Positions 27,874 through 35,995 of a stretch of DNA of 64,000 bases are shown here, one piece after another. The position numbers and the translations under genes were made by a program. The stretch covers positions 702,721 through 766,720 of the forward strand of contig NZ_SJPI01000002.1 in the NCBI RefSeq assembly GCF_007859865.1, in the 5' to 3' direction. The notes below the pieces were generated by a model, which saw nothing but the letters and a program-made list of their open reading frames with translations, ran no database searches and was not told the DNA's origin. This DNA comes from Rubripirellula amarantea. GTDB taxonomy: Bacteria > Planctomycetota > Planctomycetia > Pirellulales > Pirellulaceae. How positions within the stretch are numbered: position 1 is the first letter of the stretch; each line of letters opens with the position of its first letter.

Positions 27874-28473
27874 AGCTATTTCTCGATGCTTTCTATCCCA
27901 TTTCAACCGCCGCACTGACAATTTGCGAGACAGCGTCTAGGATGGGTGGTTGCTGAATACCCAGAGAATCTTACTTGGAAGCCACGGCGATGGAACAGGG
28001 TGGACATTTGAGCATTGCTAGGCGCAAAGGGAGTTCGAATTTCGTTTCGCACCGGATGTGGCTTCTGGCAACAAAGGTGTTCCATCCGCATGATCGTCCT
28101 TAGGCTTCGCAGATGAGGCTACACCAGAATGAAGTACGCAAGCACGTTTTGGTAATGGCCAGTCGTTGCAATGAAGAATGAGCGAAGGCTGAACGGAGAA
28201 TCTTCTATCGCAATTGAAAACAAGTTGCGCGGCAGCCTGACAATCCTTTAATATGCTTGGTCGCACAAGCAAACGAGTCTAGTCAAAAACTCGCTGCCCG
28301 GGTGCACCGCACTCGTGATAGGTCTATCCAAGTAGGGACCGCTGGTCCGACCAGCAAAATCGTCTTTGCTTTTAACAAGAACGATCGCGAAATCATCGAC
28401 GTTGCTAACAATGAAATCTTCAATCGTCCAAGCTAGATTCCAGGCATGAGCAACCGATAGCTAGCCGTCGTTC
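27874..28473. other. Intergenic region, 600 bp
   Basis: No supported gene. Open frames at 28018-28272 and 27903-28091 (both minus) lack similarity, a ribosome-binding site and a plausible composition. This is the first of several long gene-poor gaps leading to the integron, in keeping with an accessory region. Confidence 0.5.
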
Positions 28474-28935
28474 CTATTCTTTCATGGCAGCGAACATCTT
28501 TGCGGCCTCCGCTTGAATTTCATCGGGAGTCATCTCTCGAAGTTGAGTGGTGATTCCCCACTCGTGCCCGAACGGGTCACGCACCCGAGCAAATCGCTCA
28601 CCCCAAAAAACGTCCTCTGGAGGCATCAAGACAGTGGCGCCATTGTTTGCCATCGTTTCAACCATCGCGTCGCAATCAATGACGTAAAGGTGTATCGCGA
28701 CTGTTGTGCAGTCATGTCGTGCGGGACTGGGCGTGCCTCCATGCTCAGGAAGTTCTTCGCTGATGAAGAATCGTGCCTCTCCAATACGGAATTCGCAGTG
28801 CATCACGCGTCCGTCCGGCATGTTGAGCAGAAGATAGGGTTCTACCCCGAACACTCGCGTGTAGAAATCAACGGCTTTTGAGGCGTCGGAAATACTCAGG
28901 TATGGAATGAATTCGCATTTCGGCGCGGTTGGCAT
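28474..28935 (-). CDS. VOC-superfamily protein, PhnB/glyoxalase-like (second copy type)
   Basis: MPTAPKCEFIPYLSISDASKAVDFYTRVFGVEP is the N-terminal beta-alpha unit of PhnB-like VOC proteins; DGRVMHCEFRIGEARFFISEE, CTTVAIHLYVIDCD and FWGERFARVRDPFGHEWGI complete the paired betaalphabetabetabeta modules, the latter being a near-perfect family motif. 153 aa. The start at 28933-28935 removes a 71-codon upstream extension. Distinct from the other VOC gene at 22776. Confidence 0.9.
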   Translation of the reverse strand: MPTAPKCEFIPYLSISDASKAVDFYTRVFGVEPYLLLNMPDGRVMHCEFRIGEARFFISEELPEHGGTPSPARHDCTTVAIHLYVIDCDAMVETMANNGATVLMPPEDVFWGERFARVRDPFGHEWGITTQLREMTPDEIQAEAAKMFAAMKE

Positions 28936-29160
28936 GGCGATTCCGTAGAGGTTGTAGTTTGGATTGATGAAAGCGAGTCGAATAATGTTCGCGGTCACGC
29001 AGCAAGAAAGAAGACTGTCGATAGGACGATAAACGCGACTCAGTTTACCACTTGGCGACAGAACGTTAGATCTTGCTAGGCTGCTAGAGTTACCGCTCGG
29101 ACAGACGAAACGGCGAGCCATAGCCGCTTTGCCACAACCGAAAATCAATCATTCAAACAT

Positions 29161-29457
29161 TCATTCGTTCGATTCGGTTGCTCGCTCGTCTGATCCGTAG
29201 GTGAACGCAACGATGGCGTCGGAAGTTCGCAATACAAACGTTCCAGAGACAACGTATGCGGCAACGTAGACAAGGAAGCCGGTTGGGACCTTGGGCTCGA
29301 CCGTACCAAACGAATCGGAAAGACCAAGCCGCATGTCGAGAAAGTACAAGAAGTATGAAACCGCGTGGTAGAAGCACACCAGGCCCATGCAGCGGACGGC
29401 AACTCCAAACCAGTCACGAGGTGTAAGCATGCGTTTGCTAATTTCTATTGGTGCCAT
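29161..29457 (-). CDS. Hypothetical small membrane protein, 98 aa
   Basis: Two predicted membrane helices: CMGLVCFYHAVSYFLYFLDM and TGFLVYVAAYVVSGTFVL, then a short charged tail ending SDERATESNE. LTPRDWFGVAVRCMGL at the start is reminiscent of small planctomycete inner-membrane proteins. An internal ATG (29428-29430, MLTPRD) is an equally good start. Family unknown. Confidence 0.6.
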   Translation of the reverse strand: MAPIEISKRMLTPRDWFGVAVRCMGLVCFYHAVSYFLYFLDMRLGLSDSFGTVEPKVPTGFLVYVAAYVVSGTFVLRTSDAIVAFTYGSDERATESNE

Positions 29458-29911
29458 GGATGGTTTGGTAATGAGTTTTGATAGTGAGCGCTACGCTGTC
29501 GTGGCAGATAGATACATTGGACAATGGCTGGCATCGCAGGGCAAAGAGAAAATCAAGAATGCAAAGCTCCCGCAATCTTCACCGCGGTGCAGGACCTAGT
29601 TTGCGAAACTGGACGCTGGCTCGCCCTGAGACTACTTCGCCAGGGCAAATCTATCCGTTGATGCCGACACAAATGGATGGTTATCTCTCTCGCAAAACCC
29701 CAACGTTCGAATCGCGAGTGAGAATCTGAAGCAGGAACTCGACACTCAAGTCAGATAGTTCGTTGCAATTGTCAGGGAAAGCAAGTCGTTGCACCCGAAA
29801 TGACTCTGGTTTCTACCGACCGTGATCGCTTCATAAAATCGGGGTTTGGTGGCTCTATTCTTGTCTCACATTTCACGCACGCCGTGATGCTAGTGAACAG
29901 TTCAAATCAGA
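29458..29911. other. Intergenic region, 454 bp
   Basis: No coding frame with supporting features was found on either strand, and no attC core motif. Plus-strand frames at 29387-29729 run antisense to or out of the flanking genes and have an unlikely composition. Confidence 0.5.
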
Positions 29912-30460
29912 CTAAGCCCTGGACTCGACGATCGGTTCGATGGAACGCCGCCGTTCCCAGATGATCGCCAGGGCACCCGTCGCCATTCCTGCGTACCCGC
30001 CAATGTAGCCCAGGTCGTGCACGAAACCGACTCTCTCAAACCCGACATCGTCCTTCACTTGATTTCCGTAGATGACGATTTCGCCTGCAATCGTTGCATC
30101 AACTGCCACAAACGCGTAGCAAAGCGCTACTAACCCAAATGCGATAGCAGTAAAAGCTACAACACAGAACACGCGTAGCATGCCCCAGAAGTAGTTGGCA
30201 TCGCCGCGAATGATCAATCCCAGCGGAATAAGCAAATAGCTAATGACCATACCCATCCACCATGCACCGTGCCAACCGACGATTGCCGCTCCGAGACGAT
30301 TGGGAAGCGTCGGATCTATCTCAAACTGAATGAACTTAAATTGCGTAAAGTACTCAGGTGACACACTGTAAGAAACCTGATTGTGCAGCATGCCGTACGC
30401 GCCAGCAGCGCAACATGCAATGACAATCAGCACGGGTATTAGCAACAGTCTCGTTAGCAT
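29912..30460 (-). CDS. Hypothetical membrane protein, 182 aa
   Basis: Four predicted helices: LLLIPVLIVIACCAAGAYGM, WWMGMVISYLLIPLGLII, VFCVVAFTAIAFGLVALCYA and YIGGYAGMATGALAIIW, separated by a periplasmic loop after helix 1 (residues 25-65) and ending with a charged cytoplasmic tail. Orphan; the architecture resembles other small membrane proteins in planctomycete accessory regions and cassettes. Confidence 0.65.
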   Translation of the reverse strand: MLTRLLLIPVLIVIACCAAGAYGMLHNQVSYSVSPEYFTQFKFIQFEIDPTLPNRLGAAIVGWHGAWWMGMVISYLLIPLGLIIRGDANYFWGMLRVFCVVAFTAIAFGLVALCYAFVAVDATIAGEIVIYGNQVKDDVGFERVGFVHDLGYIGGYAGMATGALAIIWERRRSIEPIVESRA

Positions 30461-30907
30461 GTGAAGAAAGATTGCTCAGGCTTAATGGGCAATGCAGATG
30501 AGCTGCCAGCAAGCGAAACCGTGAGCCACCGCTGCTTGGGCTTAACCCATGGAGATCCGCTGACGCACTGTGATCACGTGTTAGTCATCGTATCCATCGC
30601 GATACTATCCGGTCCACCAAATTTTACAGCAGTCTGGCATGTGCATGTGTGTTCATCACTGTGATAGTAGCGATCCTGCTTTGACGAATCTGACATGTTC
30701 GTTTATCGCATGAGATCGAAGGACCACCGCGAAGCCCGATGGAGGACCAACCTCTATGACCAGCCGTTTCATCGAATGGCGGTTGGTAGGGAATCGGACG
30801 CATCCTGAAACTGTATCTTTCGTATACCAACTAAGTTTCGCAGACGGCGGAAGGTGACTCGCAAGCGGACAAAGAAGGTAAAAGTGATCGTAGGCAAAAA
30901 CTGAAAT
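30461..30907. other. Intergenic region, 447 bp
   Basis: Nothing recognised. No integron core sites, no plausible gene, no hairpin-T terminator. It ends at the IS30-like transposase remnant. Confidence 0.5.
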
Positions 30908-31198
30908 TTAGTGGTTCAATTGCCGAGACTGGTTATCCATACGCTTCGATACCGGCTTGTTCGAACAAATCTTCGATAACGGTTGCAAACACTCGGTAGC
31001 GAGAAAAAACTGACTATTGTCGAAACGCTTTCCCTCGACGACGCGGCCAGCATGCTTGCTTTGCACTTTACGAATCAGCACATATCCCGTTTTTCGTTCG
31101 ACCGCCGTGATCAGGTAACCGCTGATTCCACAGCGGGTCATCAGATCCAATTCCCTATCACCCAGACGGCGTCGCAGTAAAGAAACCCGGGTTATCAT
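30908..31198 (-). pseudogene. IS30-family transposase remnant
   Basis: The 96-codon frame contains RRRLGDRELDLM and GYLITAVERKTGYVLIRKVQSKHAG, closely following the IS30 catalytic-core pattern R-x-R-x-G-x-W-E-x-D and the following GxxVTxVERKTRxxLxxKxxxKxA. The Trp of the usual GDWE is Arg and the rest of the core (second Asp, Glu) is absent or scrambled after residue 50. Neither the N-terminal DNA-binding part nor terminal inverted repeats were found. A short, dead fragment. Confidence 0.7.
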
Positions 31199-31243
31199 GG
31201 ATCGTACTAGGACAGCTCATTTGCAACCGCCATTGGCTTGTTG

Positions 31244-31591
31244 TCAGATGAAAAGGCGGAACAATTTTGGGGCGACAAAAAAAGCAAGCAACGAACAACC
31301 GAACGACACGGAAGCCGCGCGGATCAATTGGCGGCGCCACCGTATTGCGGAGTAGAGCATGCCGAGTCCACTGCACGCCACGCAAACCGTGACCGCGAGG
31401 ATATGCGGCGGCAACTTGACTCCCCCTTGCGATGCATACACCCAGTATTGGTAGCCACTAATTGCTGCAATGGCAAACATCCCAAGGGAGAGGACACACG
31501 ACAGCCAAAACATGATGGTGCATGGAAGTGAACCCTTACGTTCACTGTCGACGATCGTAGCGTTGGGTGACGAGTAGGGATTGTGACTCAT
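31244..31591 (-). CDS. Membrane protein in a probable orphan integron cassette, 115 aa
   Basis: Begins MSHNPYSSPNATIVDSERK, a leader common in small planctomycete membrane proteins, followed by three or four helices (IMFWLSCVLSLGMFAIAAISG, ILAVTVCVACSGLGMLYSAI, AASVSFGCSLLAFFVAP). Just upstream on the minus strand is GTTATCCGATTGA, the same core-plus-leader that opens every cassette of the array at 33.4-39.5 kb, so this looks like a stranded cassette. A complete attC was not found on its 3' side, where the IS30 remnant lies. Confidence 0.6.
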   Translation of the reverse strand: MSHNPYSSPNATIVDSERKGSLPCTIMFWLSCVLSLGMFAIAAISGYQYWVYASQGGVKLPPHILAVTVCVACSGLGMLYSAIRWRRQLIRAASVSFGCSLLAFFVAPKLFRLFI

Positions 31592-31611
31592 GTGTCGTCT
31601 AAGGTTCAATC

Positions 31612-31618
31612 GGATAAC
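31612..31618 (-). other. Orphan integron core site (GTTATCC)
   Basis: Minus-strand GTTATCC followed by GATTGA matches the attC R' core and the cassette leader of the main array (GTTATCCGACTGA). The sequence on the other side (to about 31700) only weakly resembles the rest of an attC, so the site appears to be the remnant of a decayed array. Confidence 0.5.
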
Positions 31619-31873
31619 GACTGGTCGCCGTCACAAGAACGAAGACGCTCTACCAATCGAGCATCATGTCCATTCGTGATGGCGTCGATGAAGTCGCGTT
31701 CATTTTGGTTGCTACGTACTTAATGACTGAGTGCGCTGGCCAAAGAACGTCTAAAATCACCGAGTTGCCGCCTGCGACGTTGACTGCAATTTCGTCCCCA
31801 GCCGTCCACTCAGGTGCACTGTTGTGTTCGGCGTTTACTTTGGCTGCCCTATCGTTTCATTCCCAGTTTCAAA

Positions 31874-33373
31874 TCAGGGATCAATCACTTCGAAGTCTGG
31901 CATTTTGAACGTCTTGTCGTTAAGGGCTTTTTCTGGGCTGTAGAAACGGAACATGGGCATGGGCCGCTTTCCGGCGGTATTGATCCAATTCGATTCCATT
32001 CCTGCAGGTGCCTTGGGACCCACGAAGATGGACACGGAGCCATCCGAATTCGACTTCATCTTTGACAAGTCATACGAGGATAGCGTCGTTCTGCGGTCCG
32101 GGGTGTAGATAAAGCTGAAGGTCGCCCGGTCGTAGACGGTCAACGCCCAAAACTGTTTCACCGGGACGTCTTTGGGCACGTCAACTTTGTAGGTTTTGCC
32201 CGCATCGAGTTGACTGCCGTTTTTGTCGGCCATGGAAACAAGGTATTGCGTTGCGGGCGAATCGCTCATCTGGACGGGGACATAGGTGCACCATGCGAAC
32301 TGCGCGGCACGCGGTATCGTGTCGATCCTGTCAGGGTAGTTGTATTCGAAACGGCGCCTTTCGTCGCTCATGAGCAGCGACGTGTAGTGCCGATCGGGCC
32401 AGTAAAGACGATCAGCGGGCAGGTTGTCGAAATAGTCTTGAATATGATACCACACGTCGATCGTCGCCTGCCGCATGGCGCGCTTCGCCGTTTCGTCGGG
32501 GGTATAGGGCTTGCCCTGTTGGATTCCCAGCGACGCGAGCATGCCCATCATGACCTTGTCCTCTTCCCGCACCGGCTCGACGCTGAAGATTTGATAGACG
32601 TCATCGAAATAGCGCTCGTCATAACGGGGCAGTCCCGCGTAACGGTCGTGCGATGGGTCGATGAATTTCTGTTCCGGTGGGTCGGCTGCCTCTGACAGGT
32701 AATACATTTTCAAACGGTGCGCGTAGTCGAAAGCGTCCCTCTGGGTCTTACCAGGCAACACCACCGAGCGGAATGCGAAGGCAATGCGGTAATTAGGCGA
32801 GGCCACATGGAGGTGATCCTCAGGGACTTCGCCTGTGTAGCCCGGCGGAGTGAACAGGTATTTGGACGCTTGGCCCTTATCCATACCGGAGGGGCCGATG
32901 TCAGCAATGGTGAACTGCCGGGCATCAACTACCTGACCGTAAAGGGTGCCATCCGCCCCCGACGCCGGAACCTCCAGCAAGACCGGTCCGTTTTTTAGGT
33001 CGGTGTAGCCACCGATATAAGGTGTGCTGCTATTGCTCGTGGCAACTTCAAGGTTGGGACCAGCGGTTTCAGAATAGGAAAAGATCGTGTTGTTCTCCGC
33101 GCCAAGTTCCTCGAACGCCCAATCCCGCATGCGATAGATGACCACAGCAGGCATCGACCAAACCGCTGTTTCGAAGGCACGTTGGTATTTGAGCTGATAG
33201 TCGAAGTCCTCTATCGAGCGATTCGCTCCGGTTGGAGGCTGACCGCCAACTGGTTCTTCGGATGGCTGGCCCAAGGGAGCGTAGGCTTGAGCCAGTGCCA
33301 GTTGCGGAGAGGCGGTCAGGAAAAACAACATGGCGTTTCGCATGACCAAGACATGGATTTTGTGCTTCTTCAT
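31874..33373 (-). CDS. Exported DUF1254/DUF1214-domain protein, 499 aa
   Basis: Signal peptide (MKKHKIHVLVMRNAMLFFLTASPQLALA), then DUF1254 (about residues 60-200: YQRAFETAVWSMPAVVIYRMRD, VLLEVPASGADGTLYGQVVD) and DUF1214 near the C-terminus (VPVKQFWALTVYDRATFSFIYTPDR, SDGSVSIFVGPKAPAGMESNWI). Such proteins are widespread and exported, with unknown biochemistry. The start at 33371-33373 gives the cleanest signal sequence. It lies just beyond the last recognisable attC and is much larger than the cassette genes, so it is probably not a cassette. Confidence 0.88.
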   Translation of the reverse strand: MKKHKIHVLVMRNAMLFFLTASPQLALAQAYAPLGQPSEEPVGGQPPTGANRSIEDFDYQLKYQRAFETAVWSMPAVVIYRMRDWAFEELGAENNTIFSYSETAGPNLEVATSNSSTPYIGGYTDLKNGPVLLEVPASGADGTLYGQVVDARQFTIADIGPSGMDKGQASKYLFTPPGYTGEVPEDHLHVASPNYRIAFAFRSVVLPGKTQRDAFDYAHRLKMYYLSEAADPPEQKFIDPSHDRYAGLPRYDERYFDDVYQIFSVEPVREEDKVMMGMLASLGIQQGKPYTPDETAKRAMRQATIDVWYHIQDYFDNLPADRLYWPDRHYTSLLMSDERRRFEYNYPDRIDTIPRAAQFAWCTYVPVQMSDSPATQYLVSMADKNGSQLDAGKTYKVDVPKDVPVKQFWALTVYDRATFSFIYTPDRRTTLSSYDLSKMKSNSDGSVSIFVGPKAPAGMESNWINTAGKRPMPMFRFYSPEKALNDKTFKMPDFEVIDP

Positions 33374-33423
33374 GAAGAATATTCTTTTTCTATGTTTATG
33401 AATTCTATACCCACGATTCATTA

Positions 33424-33513
33424 TCCGAACGTCCGGGATCACCGGGTCGGGAATTTGTTGTTCCATTTGAAAACGGCCGCAAGCCCGACTCCGTGTGCAC
33501 GCGATGGTTTTCC
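33424..33513 (-). other. attC site 8, last of the array, variant cores
   Basis: Follows the Clp-N cassette gene. Inner arms are intact (plus strand ACCGGGTCGGG ... CCCGACTCCGTGTGCAC), but the outer cores are GTTTTCC (33507-33513) and TCCGAAC (33424-33430) rather than GTTATCC and GGATAAC. Beyond it no further cassette leader is found until 31612. Confidence 0.75.
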
Positions 33514-33525
33514 GCCGCCCTGGAT

Positions 33526-34002
33526 CTACGTGAGATGTCCGAGTAAACCAATTATTTCATGTTCGATAGCGTCGTGGGTCAGCCCGAGCGTTTCGAGCAG
33601 CATGGCTGACTGCGTGGAAGACGCAATTACACCGGCGAGCAAATGTTCGGTGCCAAAGTAGGAGTGATTGAGTCGAGTCGCAAAGTCTAGCGTTGAATCC
33701 ATCACGATCTTGACGTCGGGCGCGATGACAAGTTCGTCTGGATTGTCGATGCGTGACCGCGCAACCATCGCCGCATCCAGCGATTCGAGGGTCATATCGA
33801 ATTGTCGACGGAGGATATGCGATGCAACGCCCTGACCCTCGCGAAGTAGGCCGCAAAGAATGTGGCATGAGTCAACGCACGAGTCGGCGAACTCATCTGC
33901 AGATTCGACAGCAAGGCGAATAGACGTTCGCGAGCGGTCAGTCGCACGCTCTGGCCGAGAAATCACAAGGATTGCGTCAATGCGTTGATCGTCGATAGTC
34001 AT
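33526..34002 (-). CDS. Cassette 8: Clp N-terminal (Clp_N repeat) domain protein, 158 aa
   Basis: Two Clp_N-like four-helix repeats are visible: SCHILCGLLREGQGVASHILRR (first repeat) and HSYFGTEHLLAGVIASSTQSAML followed by LETLGLTHDAIEHEIIGLL (second), matching the 'H-x-x-I/F-G-T-E-H-L-L-x-G' of ClpA/ClpC N-domains. There is no AAA+ ATPase part, so it might act as a stand-alone adaptor or decoy for a Clp chaperone (inference). The gene starts 25 bp after the cassette core and stops 12 bp before attC 8. Confidence 0.8.
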   Translation of the reverse strand: MTIDDQRIDAILVISRPERATDRSRTSIRLAVESADEFADSCVDSCHILCGLLREGQGVASHILRRQFDMTLESLDAAMVARSRIDNPDELVIAPDVKIVMDSTLDFATRLNHSYFGTEHLLAGVIASSTQSAMLLETLGLTHDAIEHEIIGLLGHLT

Positions 34003-34020
34003 TGAAGTCGGATTTCAGTC

Positions 34021-34026
34021 GGATAA
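34021..34026 (-). other. Left fragment of attC 7 (GGATAA), separated by the IS
   Basis: TCAGTCGGATAA ends abruptly at 34026. Joined to CGTCCGGCGTCACC starting at 36017 it recreates GGATAAC and a normal attC. On the minus strand the break is exactly between G and TT of the core GTTATCC, the bond IntI uses for strand exchange. Confidence 0.85.
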
Positions 34027-34033
34027 AGAATTC

Positions 34034-34051
34034 ATGAAGTCCGTGGTTTGA
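34034..34051 (+). repeat. IRL of the IS1111-like element (18 bp)
   Basis: ATGAAGTCCGTGGTTTGA, exact reverse complement of 35996-36013. A third, imperfect copy in inverted orientation (CCAAACCACGGAGACTTCTT, 34141-34160) lies just before the transposase start and could pair with IRL, giving a 14-15 bp stem in the leader. Confidence 0.88.
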
Positions 34052-34163
34052 GGCGAGTCGGATGCTTTCGCGCTGCTGACCAGGCGGTGATCGTTCTCTT
34101 TCGAGACATCACAATCAATCGCTTCTAACACGTTGACACCCCAAACCACGGAGACTTCTTAGG

Positions 34164-35399
34164 GTGACATGCGCCATCGACCTTGGCAAGTTTAATAGTG
34201 TCTGCTGCTTCTTCGACCCGGCCACCCAGCAGCATCAGTTCCAGGTTATCGCCACTCGGCGCTCGCATTTCGAGCACCTGCTGACGACTCGGCCCGACAT
34301 CGACCTGGTCGTCATGGAAGCTTGCGGACCGAACGGTTGGATCAGCGAAACTTGCCGGGCTCGTGGTATGAAGACCATTGTGTTCAGCACCAACGACGAA
34401 GCGTGGTGTTGGAAGAACACCAAGCGAAAAACCGATCGCGACGATGTCCTCAAGCTCGCCGAAATGTCCCTGCTGCGGCGACTCGTGCCGGTCCATGTGC
34501 CAAAGCCAGACATTCGCGAGCAACGAGCGTTCATCAAGTATCGCAAGAGTGTCGACAAGGACATCAACCGACTGAAAAACTCGATACGCAGCCTCTTCGC
34601 CAACCGTGGCATCGAGATCGACACCGGCGAGCGGGCCTGGAACACAGGACCGGTGCACATCAACTCGTGCCGCAAGCCGATCGAAGACTGCACGCGTGAT
34701 GAGTTGTGGCGAGGCCAACTCGATATGCAGCTCTCACGTCTTGACGACGTGACCAGGAAGCTCGAATCACTCGAAGCAAAGCTCGACGAATTCGCCGCCG
34801 AGCATCCCAACATCGTGCGGCTGATGACGATCCCCGGTGTGGGTCGCAAGACCGCCGAAGCGATCGTCGCGGCCATCGACGATCCGCATCGCTTTAAGAA
34901 CGCAAAGCATCTTTCCAGTTACCTCGGACTGACACCTAAACAACATCAGTCCGGTGAGATCGACCGCAACGGACGCATCAGCAAGCGAGGCAGCAAGCTG
35001 CTTCGCACGATGCTATTGCAGTGCGCTTGGTGCAGCCTCAGATACAACAAGTGGAGCAAGAAGACCTACGATCGAATCACCGGTGGCAGCAAGACACGTC
35101 GCAAGAAAGCCGGCATCGCGTTGGCGCGGAAGCTCGGCGTGATCGCTTGGGCGATGATGCGAGACCAGACCAACTGGGACGCCAGCAAGCTGCTGCCCCA
35201 AGACGAGGCCAAGGACAACGGCAAGTTGAAGATCAAACGCAAGCCACCCAAACCACCTGGCCCCGTGCACAGCGACGAGTCATCCGGCGTCGCGCACCGC
35301 AAAGCCAACTTAACGATGAAGCCCAAACGCCAAACCCGAACCGGCAACCGTAGCACCCGAACCGGCAACCGTCGCACCCAAACCGTTCAACTGAAATGA
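34164..35399 (+). CDS. IS110-family transposase (DEDD recombinase), 411 aa
   Basis: RuvC-like DEDD domain at the N-terminus (AIDLGKFNSVCCFFD, VVMEACGPNGWISE, NTKRKTDRDDVLKLAEM) and the C-terminal transposase_20 domain (MTIPGVGRKTAEAIVAAI, SSYLGLTPKQHQSG, GRISKRGSKLLRTMLLQCAW with the likely catalytic Ser). The frame is uninterrupted, so it may be active. The start is GTG 34164 because AIDLGK is already the first conserved Asp motif. The C-terminal 60 residues are Arg/Thr/Pro-rich with repeated TRTGNR units, unusual for the family. Oriented opposite to the cassettes. Confidence 0.93.
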   Translation: MTCAIDLGKFNSVCCFFDPATQQHQFQVIATRRSHFEHLLTTRPDIDLVVMEACGPNGWISETCRARGMKTIVFSTNDEAWCWKNTKRKTDRDDVLKLAEMSLLRRLVPVHVPKPDIREQRAFIKYRKSVDKDINRLKNSIRSLFANRGIEIDTGERAWNTGPVHINSCRKPIEDCTRDELWRGQLDMQLSRLDDVTRKLESLEAKLDEFAAEHPNIVRLMTIPGVGRKTAEAIVAAIDDPHRFKNAKHLSSYLGLTPKQHQSGEIDRNGRISKRGSKLLRTMLLQCAWCSLRYNKWSKKTYDRITGGSKTRRKKAGIALARKLGVIAWAMMRDQTNWDASKLLPQDEAKDNGKLKIKRKPPKPPGPVHSDESSGVAHRKANLTMKPKRQTRTGNRSTRTGNRRTQTVQLK

Positions 35400-35995
35400 C
35401 ACCGACCAAGGCTCGCTGTCTTGCGAGCCGGGCCGCTCTGGAGTGATCGCGAATCGCTGCCCGAGGCACTGCAACAAAAAGTTGACCTCGAGATAATGAA
35501 TGCGACGCTCCCGAGCAGCCTATTAAACCATCTAACGATCACCCTTTTACAACCGCCCCGACCGCAGCGAGCTGACGAAGCGGCAGTTGCGAAAGACACC
35601 CAAGCGAAATGAGAAACATCCCGAGCAGGACTCCCCTTTGGCCATGACTACTCTCCAGAGTTGGCAACCGAGAAACGCGTCCAACGCTGCAGCGTTGAGC
35701 TAGAGTCTCGGGAGACGCCGCGATAAAGCATGTGGCTGGCCCAAGCAAGAGTATTCCAAACGATTCAATCCGATTGGAACGCCTGTAAGAAATGATGAGA
35801 CGATGCACACCAAACAAGTGACCTGTCACTTCAGCGTCGACACCTCGAATAGTCGAATAGTTCCCAGCCGGACTTTCTCACCTCGCCGCAGTTTCCACCG
35901 CCTCCGCCAAGCCAACCCGCTCTCAACACCACGTAAAGAAATGCCCAACAGACCGATGTAGAGAAAAATTACAAAAAGCGGCCAGTCGCCACTGG
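35400..35995. other. Right-hand segment of the IS: candidate guide-RNA region or passenger frames
   Basis: About 600 bp between the transposase stop and IRR, where IS1111-group elements are reported to encode their target-guiding RNA (seekRNA/bridge RNA). Inverted words such as CTCGCTGTCTTGCGAGC (35411-35427) and CCAACGCTGCAGCGTTGAG (35680-35698) can form hairpins. Two minus-strand frames overlap this segment (see below), so the region is ambiguous. Confidence 0.45.
35539..35829 (-). CDS. Possible passenger membrane protein, 96 aa
   Basis: GTG start overlaps the stop of the upstream frame (GTGA), suggesting translational coupling. Two weak hydrophobic stretches (SFGILLLGPATCFIAAS and GVLLGMFLISLGCLSQL). 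No similarity recognised. It lies inside the IS boundaries, opposite to the transposase. It could be a captured cassette gene or a chance frame. Confidence 0.35.
   Translation of the reverse strand: MTGHLFGVHRLIISYRRSNRIESFGILLLGPATCFIAASPETLAQRCSVGRVSRLPTLESSHGQRGVLLGMFLISLGCLSQLPLRQLAAVGAVVKG

Noticed and set aside
27903-28272. Two short minus frames between the beta-repeat protein and the VOC gene
   Set aside because: No start signal, no recognisable sequence, Cys/His/Pro-rich chance-like composition.
31184-31200. GTTATCA at 31192 as attC of the orphan cassette
   Set aside because: No pairing arm could be found on the other side; the sequence belongs to the IS30 remnant.
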